Below, piece after piece: positions 9,005 through 19,831 of a stretch of DNA of 64,000 nucleotides. Positions within the stretch are counted from its first letter, which is position 1. Each line of letters starts with the position of its first letter. Below the pieces are notes generated by a model that saw nothing but the letters and a program-made list of their open reading frames with translations, ran no database searches and had not been told where the DNA came from. This DNA is from Gracilariopsis chorda (Eukaryota; Rhodophyta; Florideophyceae; Gracilariales; Gracilariaceae), in contig NBIV01000035.1 in assembly GCA_003194525.1 (NCBI GenBank), forward strand, positions 248,001 through 312,000, in the 5' to 3' direction. The translations under genes were made by a program, and so were the position numbers.

Positions 9005-10492
9005 GACGGTGTGGAAGAATGTGTCAGTTGTTTTGTTTTTTATGTGGTCACGCGTCGCTCAATTATGGTTTCGTGGTAGAATCGATCTGTCGGTTACTTT
9101 GTAGAAGACCACAGTGCGTTCTTGTTACCAACGTTTTGGATATCTCAAGACTATCTGTAGCTTGTGGACTTGTGCCTGTCCTGATTTCCAATACTTGGTA
9201 AGGATAGCTTCCCCTAAGTGTTTACTACTGGAAGAATCCCTTCATGTTTCTGTACGCTAGTGGTCGCCTCGGCCGGTTTGCGCTTCGGTCGATGGAGGGG
9301 GTGTCTCAAGTCCGGGCAGCAGCTGAGAAAGACCCATTCACCTGTCCATCTCGCTTCCGTCCAAAAGAAAAAAAGGGTCACCCCAGACAGGCGGACTTAC
9401 ATTCGCCCATTTGCAGCTTGAAAGATATTAGATGAAGTTCAGCAGATTTGTTAGAAGGTTTTTGTGGGGAGAACTTCGTTAGGATGGGCCGTCTTTGTGC
9501 GATAAACCTGCTGTTTCTTCTCCATCGGAAAACTCTTTGTTCTAACTGGAGGGGTTAAGCTCTTCTTTATTAAGGGTAGTTTTGGTGTTCGTCAGTAATG
9601 AATCTACCATTGCACAATGCATTAATGTTCAAGTAGAAAGCTCACATGTTTGTTCAAGGTCAGGAACACGGCCTGCAAAATGCAACATTTCTCATCTACG
9701 GTGTTGGAATGCCTAAGGAGAGAGAAGTTCGTCGAAAAGAATTGTCACCCAACTTTCTTAGTTAGGAGTCCGCGCTCAGAAAATAGATACGAAAATAACT
9801 TTTCTTCTCTGAATTTCAAAGATTCCCTGTAGACGGAGTGAACAGAAACCGACTTCTAATATTATGCTTGACTTCGCGAAGTTGACAACCAAACGAATGT
9901 TTATAACAGGGTTCCCGATGGATCACCCATATCGTAGTACTTATTCGACTACGTCCACTCGAATTTAGTTCCCCGAGGACAAGCAACTGATAATTTCTTA
10001 ACTGTATCATTCACGTGGTATCGCTGTTGTGTTGTAAACTATAGGCTAAAGTTACCTTCCAATGTCTCGGGAGAACGTTCTAACTGTTGAGACAGGGCCT
10101 CATTCTTTGGGAAGATATGCATTTCTTTCTCCAGAGAAAAGAAATTCAGTTTTCTAGCTAATGATCCATTCATGGAGATGTGCACATGGAAAAGAAGAAA
10201 GGAAAGGAAAAGAAGAGGAAAACCAGCATCTTAGAAGGCGTGTGTGTTGCTCGGCTTTCAATGAAGTCGGCCTTATTGATAACTGCAAAGCTAAGGCAAA
10301 TAAATTTGCTTTTTATTGTAGTTTTTTGACTCTGTCTTGACCAGTTTTGAGGGAACATGTCGCAATTGTTTTCTTGTACGTTGTTCGAGCTGTGCAGAAG
10401 TTTGATGATGCGCACATCCTCCCTTGGCACGGCAGTGGATCCTCGGCTTGGGATCCATCAAATCAGTACACCCCCAAGGCAAACGATGCGCC
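9005..10492. other. 1.5-kb intergenic region
   Basis: Lies between two plus-strand genes. A 63-codon ATG frame at 9244-9435 (MFLYASGRLGRFALRSMEG...) has a mitochondrial-presequence-like start but matches nothing I recognise. The stretch 10180-10230 is purine-rich (GGAAAGGAAAAG type). No RNA gene seen. Confidence 0.45.
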
Positions 10493-13400
10493 ATGCAGGA
10501 TGAAACTCCAACCCTGACGGATCTCGATGGTTTGCCAGTATGGGTAAACGATTCTAACAAGCTGTGGTCCACCTTACGAATTGCTCAAAACGTGCCGCTT
10601 GGACGAATAGAATGGAAATGGAAATCACGGGGTGCTTCAATTCGTGATTCGTCAACCTCAGCGAAAGTGCTCTTCCGCATCTCTACCTCGATAAATACTA
10701 TCGTCCCAGACCTATACAAAGAACCACATGACTGGTTTCGGAATCCTTACGTCTTTGTATATGTAACTTCAACTATTGAACTGAGCGACACAAATGAAGA
10801 TAGGTCAAGCGGATGGCAACGCGTTCGCCAGTTTGTGGACCTATGCAGACAAAGAGACTTCGAATACATTTTCATAATGGCCGTAAGCGAAGTGGAACTT
10901 CCAAGACACAAGCGAGTTATAGACAAGCTAAGAGCGGAAGTTAACATGGTTTCTCGAGGTCCCGATCGACTTTTTGTTGTTCATCCCGCATTTTCTCCGG
11001 AGCATGCAAAGCCAGTAACTAATCTGCACCATTCGCCGAACCACCAAGAGTTGCTAGTGAAACTACGTGACTTCATGCGCGCCGGACTCGACAGACGGCT
11101 CATGACCTATGAGGACGCTGTTTCTCGATCTTTTTTGAGTAGGTCGAACCAATCATGGTCTTATACGAAGCACTTCGCGCTCAAAGAAGGTCTCATATTT
11201 GTTTTTCTCCACCTTGGTAGGCGAGATTTGTGCATCAAGTTATATGATGAACTTCAAAAAGCCGTGACTGACCACAGTAAGTGTGGAACACGTCGGTTCT
11301 GTGACCAATCAGCCTCTGAAGTGGCTTCAGGTTCTACAAATCCGGACTTGAAAGAATATCGATCACTCTTGCTGAAAGAAAGCATTACTGAGCTTGACCT
11401 GCGCACATATCTTTTTGCCCGTCAAATATCGATTCTGCTTCATGACCGAAAGTATGCGGAGATCGCCGAACGCGGTCTCAAATTCGTCACTGCGGTAGCC
11501 AGAAGATGTGCCGAAGAAACGCTCAAAGGAAACGCGGATGTCTCTGCGGTTTTCCGTGATACTTGGGTGTTTATCACATCCAGACTTCTCGCTGCAACCC
11601 TGGCACCTTCAATACCGTCTGCTACAGAAGCAGAACACGCTCTTACAGCACAGCTTTCCACTCCCAGAGAGAGACACACAGCTCGACTTATAGCTGGTTT
11701 TCACGTGCATGCGCTGAAGGCATTTCAAGGTCTAGCACATGTCGTCCTCCCTGGCTGCCTTTCCCAAGAAAATGGAGATAAAAATCCACAGGAACTTGAA
11801 AAGCTTGTGAAGGAGGCAAAGTCAACTTCAAACATCAAGTTGCGGAACGCGCTGTCAAATGCGGAAAATGCTCAGGTGCTTCATTCTGAAATTGCCAACG
11901 CTGCTGCCAGTTTATATGAAATGGGGGGTAGACCAAGAGGTGCTGCTGCATTAGATGGAGACGCCGGTATTGTCCGTTTGAGGAACCATAGCTATGCGGA
12001 AGCAGAAACACTTCTGAGCGCTCAATGCGCCAGATTCACAAATGATAATGGATGGGACGATCTTCACAAGCGACAGCGACTGGAACTTGCTCAAGTGGAG
12101 AAGGCGTTGGACAAAGTACAAGAGTACTTAGTGAGCTGTCTGACAATTTTGTACATGCACCGCGAATCAAGGGCATTAAGTCACCGCCCAGACTTCCAGG
12201 GGTCTGAACAAAAGCGCGAACAGGCTCAGTTCTGGGCTGCTGAGACATCAGACACCGCTTCACGTTTGCCACGGGTGATGAAGTACAAAGCGGAAAGGCT
12301 TTTCGACGTATCAGTACTCCCAAACGCGAAGAAATGGTATGAGGGCGATCCCGGTAGTGCGGTGATCAGAGTAAAATCTGACCTACCAATCTCAATAACT
12401 ATTGACTCCGTTCTACTCGAATGTCGATGCGTTGAGGTTCGCGAGAACCGGAAGCCCTCGCTCAGATCAAGAGATCATGATGAGATTCCTCACAGCTTTA
12501 ATGAAGACTTCTCCATGATGTCAACAAGTGATTCAGGGCTTTACCCTACTGTCGAGAGCTCCGCATCAACTTGGAACTCTGAACTCTCCGATGAGACGGT
12601 GCTCAAGTATGCTGAAAAGACGACTTTGAGCCCGGGTGTCAACGACATTTCCGTACATGTTGACGAAATCCCTCGATCTGGGTGCTACAAGATAACTCTT
12701 GTGGCTTTCTTCATCGGAAAACTCAAGCTGGTACAAGCAGCTAGCAAAGGTCAAGTTCAGCAAATTGCTACGACAAAGGACGTCGACACGTCTTCGTCAG
12801 GGGACCTGATTACACCCATTGCAGATATTATAGATGGGGAGGTCGTATTCCCTCCTTTGTTCGCTGCACCCAGGCTACCAAGTGCATATCTGGAGGTCGA
12901 GCACGTACCAAATTTGTACTTAGTCGGGAATGCTCTGCAATTCATTGCGATCAAGATCAAGGTGGGCAAGAATGGTGTGCGCGGAGGATCAAAGCTCTCC
13001 TGCGCGCTACAAGACCTACCTACAAAGCGACGAAGTACACAACATTTTGTGCGGTTTTCGAACAAAGTAGTTTCTGCATCGTCAACGATACATGAGAATG
13101 TTGCTACTGAGATCCGCCCGTTGTCAGACGTTTCACACCTAGAGGAATCTCTTGAGATTTGTATACGTGATCAACTGCAAGCCGAGGAAGAACTTGTCTT
13201 GCGTATTGGCCTAGAGCAACCTGCTGATCACGAATCTCTTCACGAATATAGCGAGGAAGACATCGCTAACGGGAAACGCTGCATACTCGGTCTGGACTAC
13301 GCATGCAGTGAAAGCGGCACTCATACTCATAGATCGTTTTGCTGTCATGTCGAGATTCCATTGCGGTTCGTACATGCACTTGACATCAGCGCGCGTTTGG

Positions 13401-14689
13401 AAATGAGATCCGAGTGGTATGAACCAGATGGCTCCAGAGCAGTTGGATACGGTGATAGCAGTTCAGATGATGGAGGCACCTTGATTTGTTCCATAGAAAG
13501 CCGGGTTGGAAGGGACGAATACGTCTGTCTCATGGATATCACACTTAACATTCCCCAATGGTTGGAACAGCGACCAGAAAAACCTCAGGATTTGATCCAG
13601 TTGCTGCCGTCAACTCTTCGAGGTAAATCAGTCTTTGTGTTTGCCTTTGACCTGCTTGTTCGAGATGCATTGCCAATCGACGACGAAGATATGGGCGCTG
13701 TTTTGAACGAAGCGGAACAGCTCAGAAAAGGTGTCTTGCGTAGAAGACTGTCTAGGAAGTTAATTAAGTCTCCTGACATGGCAGAAAGCCAGGACGATTT
13801 CGGGGATTTGGGTGAAGATGGTGATCGTCGACCACTTGCAAGTGGCGATATCAATGAACAAGCGAACTATGAAGATGTTGCAATCAACTTGGAAAAGAGA
13901 GGCAGTTCTCCTCTAACCACCACGGACACCCCGAAAACTCAAAGAACAAGGCAGCCCGGTACCAGAGGTGCAGAAGACATTTCAGAACTGAAAGAAGCGC
14001 AGGATGTTGTTGACTTGTCTAACCCGGGCGACGAGTCCCGAGGACTATCGTCCGGCATGTTGACACCGCCAATTCCACCGCAAGGAATGCCGATAAGTGG
14101 CAGTGTAGCTACGTTGAGGATTGGTGTCAAACTGGATGGCGTGCAAGGAGAAGCGTATGTGGAGAGAAGGATATCCCTCGCGGCCCTACGAGTGATAAGG
14201 AAAAGATATCGGGTAGAGAGGTACATTGGAACTCAAACCGAGAGCGGGAAAGCGACGACGTTGTACTTTGCTATTCAGAGTATTTTGGGTCGCTTTAGTG
14301 GTGAAGAGGAGAAACACGAGGTGGTGTCGTTACATTATGAAATAGACGCTGACCCGGCTTTTTGGTTAGTCGTGGGACGACGACGAGGGCAAGTGAACAT
14401 CTCGGATGGTGTAAAAGCCAGGGGATGCACTACTATGATCCCTTTACGATGTGGACGACACCGTGTTCCAGGTTTGAGGCTGTACACGAGCGATGGACGC
14501 GGTTTGCCCCTTTCAACGTACGATAATGTTGACGAGTATATGCAGATTGTGGTTAAACCCGGTCGCACTGTAGTGACATGGTGTGCAACGGAGAGTGCTG
14601 AGAAAGAAATTGAACAGAAAGGGAGTGCAGCAGGGAGCAGAGGTACTATGCCTGATGTTGTGGCATCGGATTCCTTCTTCGAGTCATGA
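10493..14689 (+). CDS. TRAPPC10: TRAPPC10/Trs130-like TRAPP II subunit
   Basis: About 1,398 aa. TRAPPC10 is a core subunit of the TRAPP II complex, which activates Rab GTPases at the Golgi. The N-terminal part matches the family: WSTLRIAQNVPLGRIEWKWK, an IYVTS-type segment with WQRVRQFVDLC, then DKLRAEVN and later YTKHFALKEGLIFVFLHLGR followed by LCIKLYDEL. The C-terminal 700 residues are beta-rich with long acidic insertions, typical of this poorly conserved half. The frame is open up to a stop at 10406, but the only start before 10493 is TTG, so I use ATG 10493 (MQDETPTLTD). An upstream exon cannot be excluded. Converges with the HHL1-like gene at 114 bp. Confidence 0.85.
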   Translation: MQDETPTLTDLDGLPVWVNDSNKLWSTLRIAQNVPLGRIEWKWKSRGASIRDSSTSAKVLFRISTSINTIVPDLYKEPHDWFRNPYVFVYVTSTIELSDTNEDRSSGWQRVRQFVDLCRQRDFEYIFIMAVSEVELPRHKRVIDKLRAEVNMVSRGPDRLFVVHPAFSPEHAKPVTNLHHSPNHQELLVKLRDFMRAGLDRRLMTYEDAVSRSFLSRSNQSWSYTKHFALKEGLIFVFLHLGRRDLCIKLYDELQKAVTDHSKCGTRRFCDQSASEVASGSTNPDLKEYRSLLLKESITELDLRTYLFARQISILLHDRKYAEIAERGLKFVTAVARRCAEETLKGNADVSAVFRDTWVFITSRLLAATLAPSIPSATEAEHALTAQLSTPRERHTARLIAGFHVHALKAFQGLAHVVLPGCLSQENGDKNPQELEKLVKEAKSTSNIKLRNALSNAENAQVLHSEIANAAASLYEMGGRPRGAAALDGDAGIVRLRNHSYAEAETLLSAQCARFTNDNGWDDLHKRQRLELAQVEKALDKVQEYLVSCLTILYMHRESRALSHRPDFQGSEQKREQAQFWAAETSDTASRLPRVMKYKAERLFDVSVLPNAKKWYEGDPGSAVIRVKSDLPISITIDSVLLECRCVEVRENRKPSLRSRDHDEIPHSFNEDFSMMSTSDSGLYPTVESSASTWNSELSDETVLKYAEKTTLSPGVNDISVHVDEIPRSGCYKITLVAFFIGKLKLVQAASKGQVQQIATTKDVDTSSSGDLITPIADIIDGEVVFPPLFAAPRLPSAYLEVEHVPNLYLVGNALQFIAIKIKVGKNGVRGGSKLSCALQDLPTKRRSTQHFVRFSNKVVSASSTIHENVATEIRPLSDVSHLEESLEICIRDQLQAEEELVLRIGLEQPADHESLHEYSEEDIANGKRCILGLDYACSESGTHTHRSFCCHVEIPLRFVHALDISARLEMRSEWYEPDGSRAVGYGDSSSDDGGTLICSIESRVGRDEYVCLMDITLNIPQWLEQRPEKPQDLIQLLPSTLRGKSVFVFAFDLLVRDALPIDDEDMGAVLNEAEQLRKGVLRRRLSRKLIKSPDMAESQDDFGDLGEDGDRRPLASGDINEQANYEDVAINLEKRGSSPLTTTDTPKTQRTRQPGTRGAEDISELKEAQDVVDLSNPGDESRGLSSGMLTPPIPPQGMPISGSVATLRIGVKLDGVQGEAYVERRISLAALRVIRKRYRVERYIGTQTESGKATTLYFAIQSILGRFSGEEEKHEVVSLHYEIDADPAFWLVVGRRRGQVNISDGVKARGCTTMIPLRCGRHRVPGLRLYTSDGRGLPLSTYDNVDEYMQIVVKPGRTVVTWCATESAEKEIEQKGSAAGSRGTMPDVVASDSFFES

Positions 14690-14803
14690 CAGTGATAAAA
14701 CTGGCTGGTGTCGAAGTGAGTAGGCGCTTGTTCGCTGGCGAAGATGTTCCTGAACAAATGAGCAGCACAGCATAAGATAACATCGCTGGATGCGGAACGC
14801 GTT

Positions 14804-15361
14804 CTAGGCGTTCATAGGATTCTGAAGGTTTCTGAACCACTTTCTTAAAGCGCCTTGGATACCTTTGTACTTCTGGCGTTCGGCCACGCGAATGTCTTCA
14901 TCGTCAAAGTCACGGAGCTGGTAGCCGAACTCAATGTTTTCTCTGGGCTCGTTGGTGAGGTTGGGATAGAGACGAATGGCGCCCTGCATTAAGTCTTCTT
15001 CAGCATCAAACAGGGCATCGGCGACTTGACTGCTTCGAGGCACAGATATGCATCCGATTGGGAGCCATGGCATAGGCTCGGAGTCATCATCCACGCCTCC
15101 CTCCTTGAGACGCATCCAAACGGTGTACTCAGGGAAGCCGGCAGCAGCCATTTCGTCATAACGCGCGGCTGCGCCTTTCCTCCGTTGTTCACCTGCTGAC
15201 GGGGTGCGCTGGGGGTTGCTGGGCTTGGCGCCAAAGCCCTTTTTTGGGCCTGCGCTCATACGTACAAGCCGTGAAACAAGGCGAGGATGCGCGCATTTGG
15301 AGGGCGGTGATGGGACGAAACGATGGAAAGGCTGAGGGTGTACAAAGAGCGGGCCGTCCAT
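14804..15361 (-). CDS. HHL1-like / DUF6523 plastid protein
   Basis: 185 aa from ATG 15361. Residues 1-34 are basic and hydroxylated and end SRLVRM, a good transit peptide. The mature start SAGPKKGFG is typical of this plastid/cyanobacterial family. The core has GFPEYTVWMRLK, WLPIGCISVPRSSQVADAL, LMQGAIRLYPNL and IEFGYQLRDFDDEDIRVAE, which I recall from HHL1-like proteins. HHL1 itself is a thylakoid factor linked to photosystem II repair in Arabidopsis; whether this homologue shares that role is not shown. Diverges from NOT4 across 816 bp. Confidence 0.72.
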   Translation of the reverse strand: MDGPLFVHPQPFHRFVPSPPSKCAHPRLVSRLVRMSAGPKKGFGAKPSNPQRTPSAGEQRRKGAAARYDEMAAAGFPEYTVWMRLKEGGVDDDSEPMPWLPIGCISVPRSSQVADALFDAEEDLMQGAIRLYPNLTNEPRENIEFGYQLRDFDDEDIRVAERQKYKGIQGALRKWFRNLQNPMNA

Positions 15362-16177
15362 GGTTAGCTTTGCGGCAAGATGCTCGAAAGAATCGCTCGC
15401 CGACAGTATATGCGGAACAAGTGTTGCGTGAGTGTGTTTCGTTGGGACAGGGGAAGGGCGGGCGATTCAGGATTGCAGCAGGCCTCCCGCAAGAACGGCC
15501 TCTCGGGGAGCTGGGCCGGAAATAAGTGGGCTTCGGGTCGGGGACGGCTGCTCTTGGGGGCGGTTGCTGTTGGGGGAGGCGCATTGGCTCGTCTCGGGCA
15601 AAAATCATTCGATGCCATTCGATGCCATTCGATGGGAAAGGGCGCATCCGCTGCACGCTCACGACCACAGACTGCATTCTGCGGCAGCAGTGTGCTCGCG
15701 TTCCTCGCGGCCGCGTTGCGCTTCGCAGTAGTGCGTCAAGCGCCATTTCCATTCGGTCGTGGCCACGTGTTCCCGCTGTCGCGGTGCACTCCCGTTATTA
15801 GATCGGTGCATCCGTTGTGTTGCCAATAGTAGCCGCCCCTCTCATTGCGGTCCACCGCGTCGGGCAGTTTTTGCGCCGTTTTGTTGGTCCATTTGTGCCC
15901 CTACGTCGCACCTGCGCCACGCAGCGCACACCTGGGACTGTTCGTGCGGGCCGGCGCTTCACAAGACCGTGGCGCGCACCGTCGAGCGTGGAAGCGCACG
16001 TCCGCAACAGCGCACTTTAGCGCGGAATACCGCGATAGTATCCTCGGCGTATTGCTTCTTTTCGGTCACCTCTCTTTGCTCAAGTGTAAATAATCCGTTC
16101 TCTTCCCCTTCGTGCCCGTCCCCCTTACCGCATCCCTTCAGCATCGCGCTTTCACTCCCGCGCCACATCCTCCCATT
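15362..16177. promoter_or_regulatory. Divergent GC-rich intergenic region HHL1-like / NOT4
   Basis: 816 bp of GC-rich DNA between diverging starts. All three frames are open over long parts on both strands because of composition, not coding. Contains a four-copy 10-bp repeat at 15606-15644 and many GGCCGCG-type CpG blocks around 15700. Confidence 0.45.
15606..15644 (+). repeat. Four tandem copies of ATTCGATGCC
   Basis: Three perfect copies and a fourth variant (ATTCGATGGG) in direct tandem, in the shared promoter region of the HHL1-like and NOT4 genes. The 10-bp period places copies on the same helix face. Confidence 0.9.
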
Positions 16178-19100
16178 ATGGCCGAAGAGGAGGAAGAAGT
16201 GCCCCAGTGCCCTTTGTGCCTTGAGGAGCTAGATGCCACTGACCGTGCGGTCGAGGCTTGCCAGTGCGGCTACCAGATATGCCTTTGGTGTCTTCATCAC
16301 ATCAGAGAGCAGCTCAACAGTCGCTGCCCTGCTTGTCGAACCCCGTACCAAGAGCAGAACTTCAAGTATGCACAAGTCAATCCCGAGGAAGCCGCCAAGG
16401 AGGCCAAAGAGCGTGCCACAGCGAAAAAGGAGCGCGAACGGAGGGAGAAGATGAAGGAGATTGAGAAAGAGAGAGCTAGGGCCGCCGCCGTTTCTCTGCA
16501 AAAGGCGAAGAGTAACCTCAAGCATGCTCGAATTCTTCAGAAGAATCTCGTGTATATAATTGGTCTTAGTTTGACCTTGGCTCGCGAGGAGGTCATTCGT
16601 CGCGCTGACATGTTTGGCAAGTTTGGCAGAATGCTTCGCATTCTTGTCAATCGATCTCACCCGTTCAATGCCGACGCCCCGGGAGGTCCAAGCATTTCGG
16701 CTTACGTGCAATATGTAAGGGACTCGGATGCGTCTGCTGCGGTGCGCGCCATGAACAATGCTGTTTTCGATGGAAGGGAGATCAGGTGCGCGATTGCCAC
16801 AACGAAGTACTGCGATTCGTTTGTGCGAAACGCCGCTACCACCTCAGATCCAACTGCAGCTCACTATTGTGGTAATCAAAACTGCATGTACTATCATTCA
16901 TTGTCAACTGAGGAGACTCTTACCCGGGAAGAAGTTCTAGCGCGTCAATTTGGACCCCCACCACCTGCTCATCTCTTCTTACCCGCTCCGTCAAATGGAA
17001 GGCCTATCAACGCTCAACAATCCATCCACCCCAGATTAGCCGCTCACTCAGTCGCGTCCGGACTTGTCCCTGCAATGCGGCCACCAGCGCGCCCGCCTAT
17101 CGTTAATTCCTCCGCCATACCGTCAACCTCATCTGCGGCCCCTTCAATTCACCCCCCTTCGTCTCTCTCTTCCGTGCCGATCCCTTCAACGAATACTAGT
17201 ATGGCAGTCGCTAAAAATCCGAACAACTCCACAGGGAACTTATCAAGTGATTCTGCTTCACCGCGCCAACATATGACTTCTGAGACAGGCACAAATCTAC
17301 GACCTGGGTCGTCTCCGAACCGAACTCCACCCGAGTCTCCCAGGAATTCTCGAAGACCTGGAATACGGCTTCAGCGATCCCCTCCCTCCCGCGATCCTGT
17401 GTCGAGCAAGTACCCTCGTTCTACAGGCACGTCGACCTCCTCGAAGCCTCCAACCACTTCCGTTCCACTGCCGTCTACCGCAGGATGGGCGTCATCCCAA
17501 GCCCCACCAACCACGCGTTCATCCCCAAGACATGGACAGACGACATTTGATGATGCGCCCACCTCGCGGCCTAAGTTACGCTTTCATCCCAGGCGTTCAC
17601 GAGAGCCTTCTCCACCTCCCGGGTTTGAGAACAGAGTGGCAATGTCTCCTCCTGTGCCGTCCAAACCGCCCGGCTTCGACATTCCAGTTTCTTCTCCGTC
17701 GAGCGATATCCGAGCAAGCGCAAGCAATGCTCGTCCAAAGGATTTGACAACAGGAACTGGTAATCCACCGTCTACATCCGCGTTACCTCCGCCGCCCGGC
17801 TTCGGTCCTGTACCCGTTTCGCAAAATACTGAAACAGGACAGGCCTTGGCGAACGACGTTGCTGCGGCTTGGGCGCAGGAGGCAGCATCGGATAAAGTGT
17901 TCTCAAATGAGGATAAGAGGTCGAGAACCGATTTCATCGGGTCAGTTGGGCGAGGGAATGCCCGCATCCCACAAGATAACCCTGATTCGCGTTCTGAGTT
18001 AGCTCAGGTATTAGCGAAAATAGGTGGAGATCTTGGAGTCTCAAGCGAATTCAAGAGCCTGCACTCTTCTTCGTTCTTCACGTCGGAGCAAGCGAATAGA
18101 AATCCATTTCTATCTGGTTCTGTTGGGAATGGCGGAAGTGGCAAGATGATGCATCCAGCGACCCCTGCTCACCTGGGCTCTCTGTTTGGTAACCATGCGA
18201 CGGGTAGGGGATGCCCTGTTCCTTCAACGCCAACTACGACTACGAATGCACCGGTGAACCCAAATGGGTCACCCCAAACTTCAGCTCAAAGCAGTACACT
18301 CTCAAGCACGTACCGCCTAGCGAATCGAAAGTCAGAGCTTAAATTGTCTTCTCCTCGGCGAAACACGTCTCGATTCGGTTTTGCTCAACGAGAAATCGCG
18401 AACGCCATTCCGGGATCCCGAGTTCCCAGATCTGCACTTCAAGCGAGATCAACACCATTTCAAGTGGGTCCTCAAACCTCAAGTGCTTCGGAGATGTTCG
18501 TGCGTCCACCTGCAGCAAACGAGCTCCACAAACAACCAATGCTGATGAACGAGTTGCTTCAATCTGCGAAACCAACGAACCCGCTTGTACACGGACCATC
18601 AAGACAGAATAGGTCTCGATTCGACTTTGCGGACCACCGGTCACCACCGTTGACAGCGAACTATCGTACAAGGGCTGTACCAACGACTAGCAACCCGCCA
18701 CCGAAGAACTCGCCGCCTGTGCCAAGAAGCTATGCAACCCGTAATGACTCCATCGCATCTTTAGCCCAACTTTCAACACAAGAAAAGCTTGCATCTATCT
18801 TTAATTCCGCACAAATGTCTGGAGAAGCTCTTCCGCCCATGCCATCTTTTGACGCACACGTCGATCCTCTAGCAAATCCCAACATTTCCGTGATCCCTTC
18901 CAAACCAGTAGCGCCTGATCAATCGAACCGACCCTTTCGTACGGTATCCCGTTCAGCGAATGTAGCATCAGAAGACAAGCCACGAGTAACATCCACATTG
19001 CAGTCTCGCCAACCCACGATGCCCCCGCCGGGTTTTAGGGAGGCCACGCCTGGCATTTCGCCGGAATCCACTACAGTCGACAGTCCCTCGACTACTTCGG

Positions 19101-19831
19101 GCGTGGCAAAAAGCGTGGCATCTGGCGGAGAAACATCGAGAAGGAAAAGCAAGGAAATTGCACCACAAGTTGCTTCTGTGGACGAATCTGTGAGCTCTGG
19201 GACGGATAGTCATGACGACGATCGGCGACGGGCAAAGGCTCAAAAAAAGCGCGAGAAGAAGAGCAGACAACTGCGAGATTCGACAGAACGAACCTATGTT
19301 GAAAGGAAGCAGAAGAACGGGAAGGGACAGACCTCTGCTCCAGCTGTTCAACCAGTGCAAGTGACTCAACCGGTGAAAGTAACTCAACCTCATCACACCT
19401 CTCAAACTGGGAAAACCGTGTTGTCGGCTCAGCAACCGCACTCCACACAAACGGTTCAAGCGAAAGTGACTAAGCCGCCAAACGTTGAACGACAGAGAGT
19501 GAGCCAAGCGGTTGAACCAGTGAGGCCGTCTACCTCAAAGCCTGCGAACAAATCGAAGCGTGATAATGAACTCGTATCTGAGAAGTCGGGAAACGTGGCC
19601 GTGGCTGAGAATTCTCAGAAGACTGCAAGTGAGAAACAGATTCACAGGTCTGCAGATGATTCCGCGGTAGTTTTGATACCTTCTAAGATGTCAGAAGACC
19701 CAGGGAAGTACATGTCGGTATCAGAGTTAGAACGTGAAGTTGAGGCAGCGAGGGCCAGGGAAGCGCAACTTCAGGACAAGCTTCTGGAGCTGCAGAGGAG
19801 AATCCGCAGCTATGATAATGTTAGAACCTAA
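16178..19831 (+). CDS. NOT4: NOT4/CNOT4-like RING E3 ubiquitin ligase
   Basis: 1,217 aa from ATG 16178 (MAEEEEEVPQCP); the longer frame begins with GTG in 5' UTR. NOT4 is the ubiquitin-ligase subunit of the CCR4-NOT complex. It starts with the unusual C4C4 RING (residues 11-53: CPLC...CQCGYQICLWC...CPAC), then a charged linker helix, an RRM at about 130-215 and a CCCH finger near 208-235 ending CGNQNCMYYH. Two thirds of the protein is Ser/Pro-rich and disordered, with four PPGF motifs and a C-terminal coiled coil (ELEREVEAARAREAQLQDK). It is about twice the length of human CNOT4 because of the disordered part. Convergent with CDC26. Confidence 0.93.
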   Translation: MAEEEEEVPQCPLCLEELDATDRAVEACQCGYQICLWCLHHIREQLNSRCPACRTPYQEQNFKYAQVNPEEAAKEAKERATAKKERERREKMKEIEKERARAAAVSLQKAKSNLKHARILQKNLVYIIGLSLTLAREEVIRRADMFGKFGRMLRILVNRSHPFNADAPGGPSISAYVQYVRDSDASAAVRAMNNAVFDGREIRCAIATTKYCDSFVRNAATTSDPTAAHYCGNQNCMYYHSLSTEETLTREEVLARQFGPPPPAHLFLPAPSNGRPINAQQSIHPRLAAHSVASGLVPAMRPPARPPIVNSSAIPSTSSAAPSIHPPSSLSSVPIPSTNTSMAVAKNPNNSTGNLSSDSASPRQHMTSETGTNLRPGSSPNRTPPESPRNSRRPGIRLQRSPPSRDPVSSKYPRSTGTSTSSKPPTTSVPLPSTAGWASSQAPPTTRSSPRHGQTTFDDAPTSRPKLRFHPRRSREPSPPPGFENRVAMSPPVPSKPPGFDIPVSSPSSDIRASASNARPKDLTTGTGNPPSTSALPPPPGFGPVPVSQNTETGQALANDVAAAWAQEAASDKVFSNEDKRSRTDFIGSVGRGNARIPQDNPDSRSELAQVLAKIGGDLGVSSEFKSLHSSSFFTSEQANRNPFLSGSVGNGGSGKMMHPATPAHLGSLFGNHATGRGCPVPSTPTTTTNAPVNPNGSPQTSAQSSTLSSTYRLANRKSELKLSSPRRNTSRFGFAQREIANAIPGSRVPRSALQARSTPFQVGPQTSSASEMFVRPPAANELHKQPMLMNELLQSAKPTNPLVHGPSRQNRSRFDFADHRSPPLTANYRTRAVPTTSNPPPKNSPPVPRSYATRNDSIASLAQLSTQEKLASIFNSAQMSGEALPPMPSFDAHVDPLANPNISVIPSKPVAPDQSNRPFRTVSRSANVASEDKPRVTSTLQSRQPTMPPPGFREATPGISPESTTVDSPSTTSGVAKSVASGGETSRRKSKEIAPQVASVDESVSSGTDSHDDDRRRAKAQKKREKKSRQLRDSTERTYVERKQKNGKGQTSAPAVQPVQVTQPVKVTQPHHTSQTGKTVLSAQQPHSTQTVQAKVTKPPNVERQRVSQAVEPVRPSTSKPANKSKRDNELVSEKSGNVAVAENSQKTASEKQIHRSADDSAVVLIPSKMSEDPGKYMSVSELEREVEAARAREAQLQDKLLELQRRIRSYDNVRT

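Noticed and set aside
15189-15752. 187-codon minus-strand frame extending past the HHL1-like start
   Set aside because: Overlaps the HHL1-like gene in another frame and is Arg/Pro-rich in a GC-rich spacer; no homology visible.
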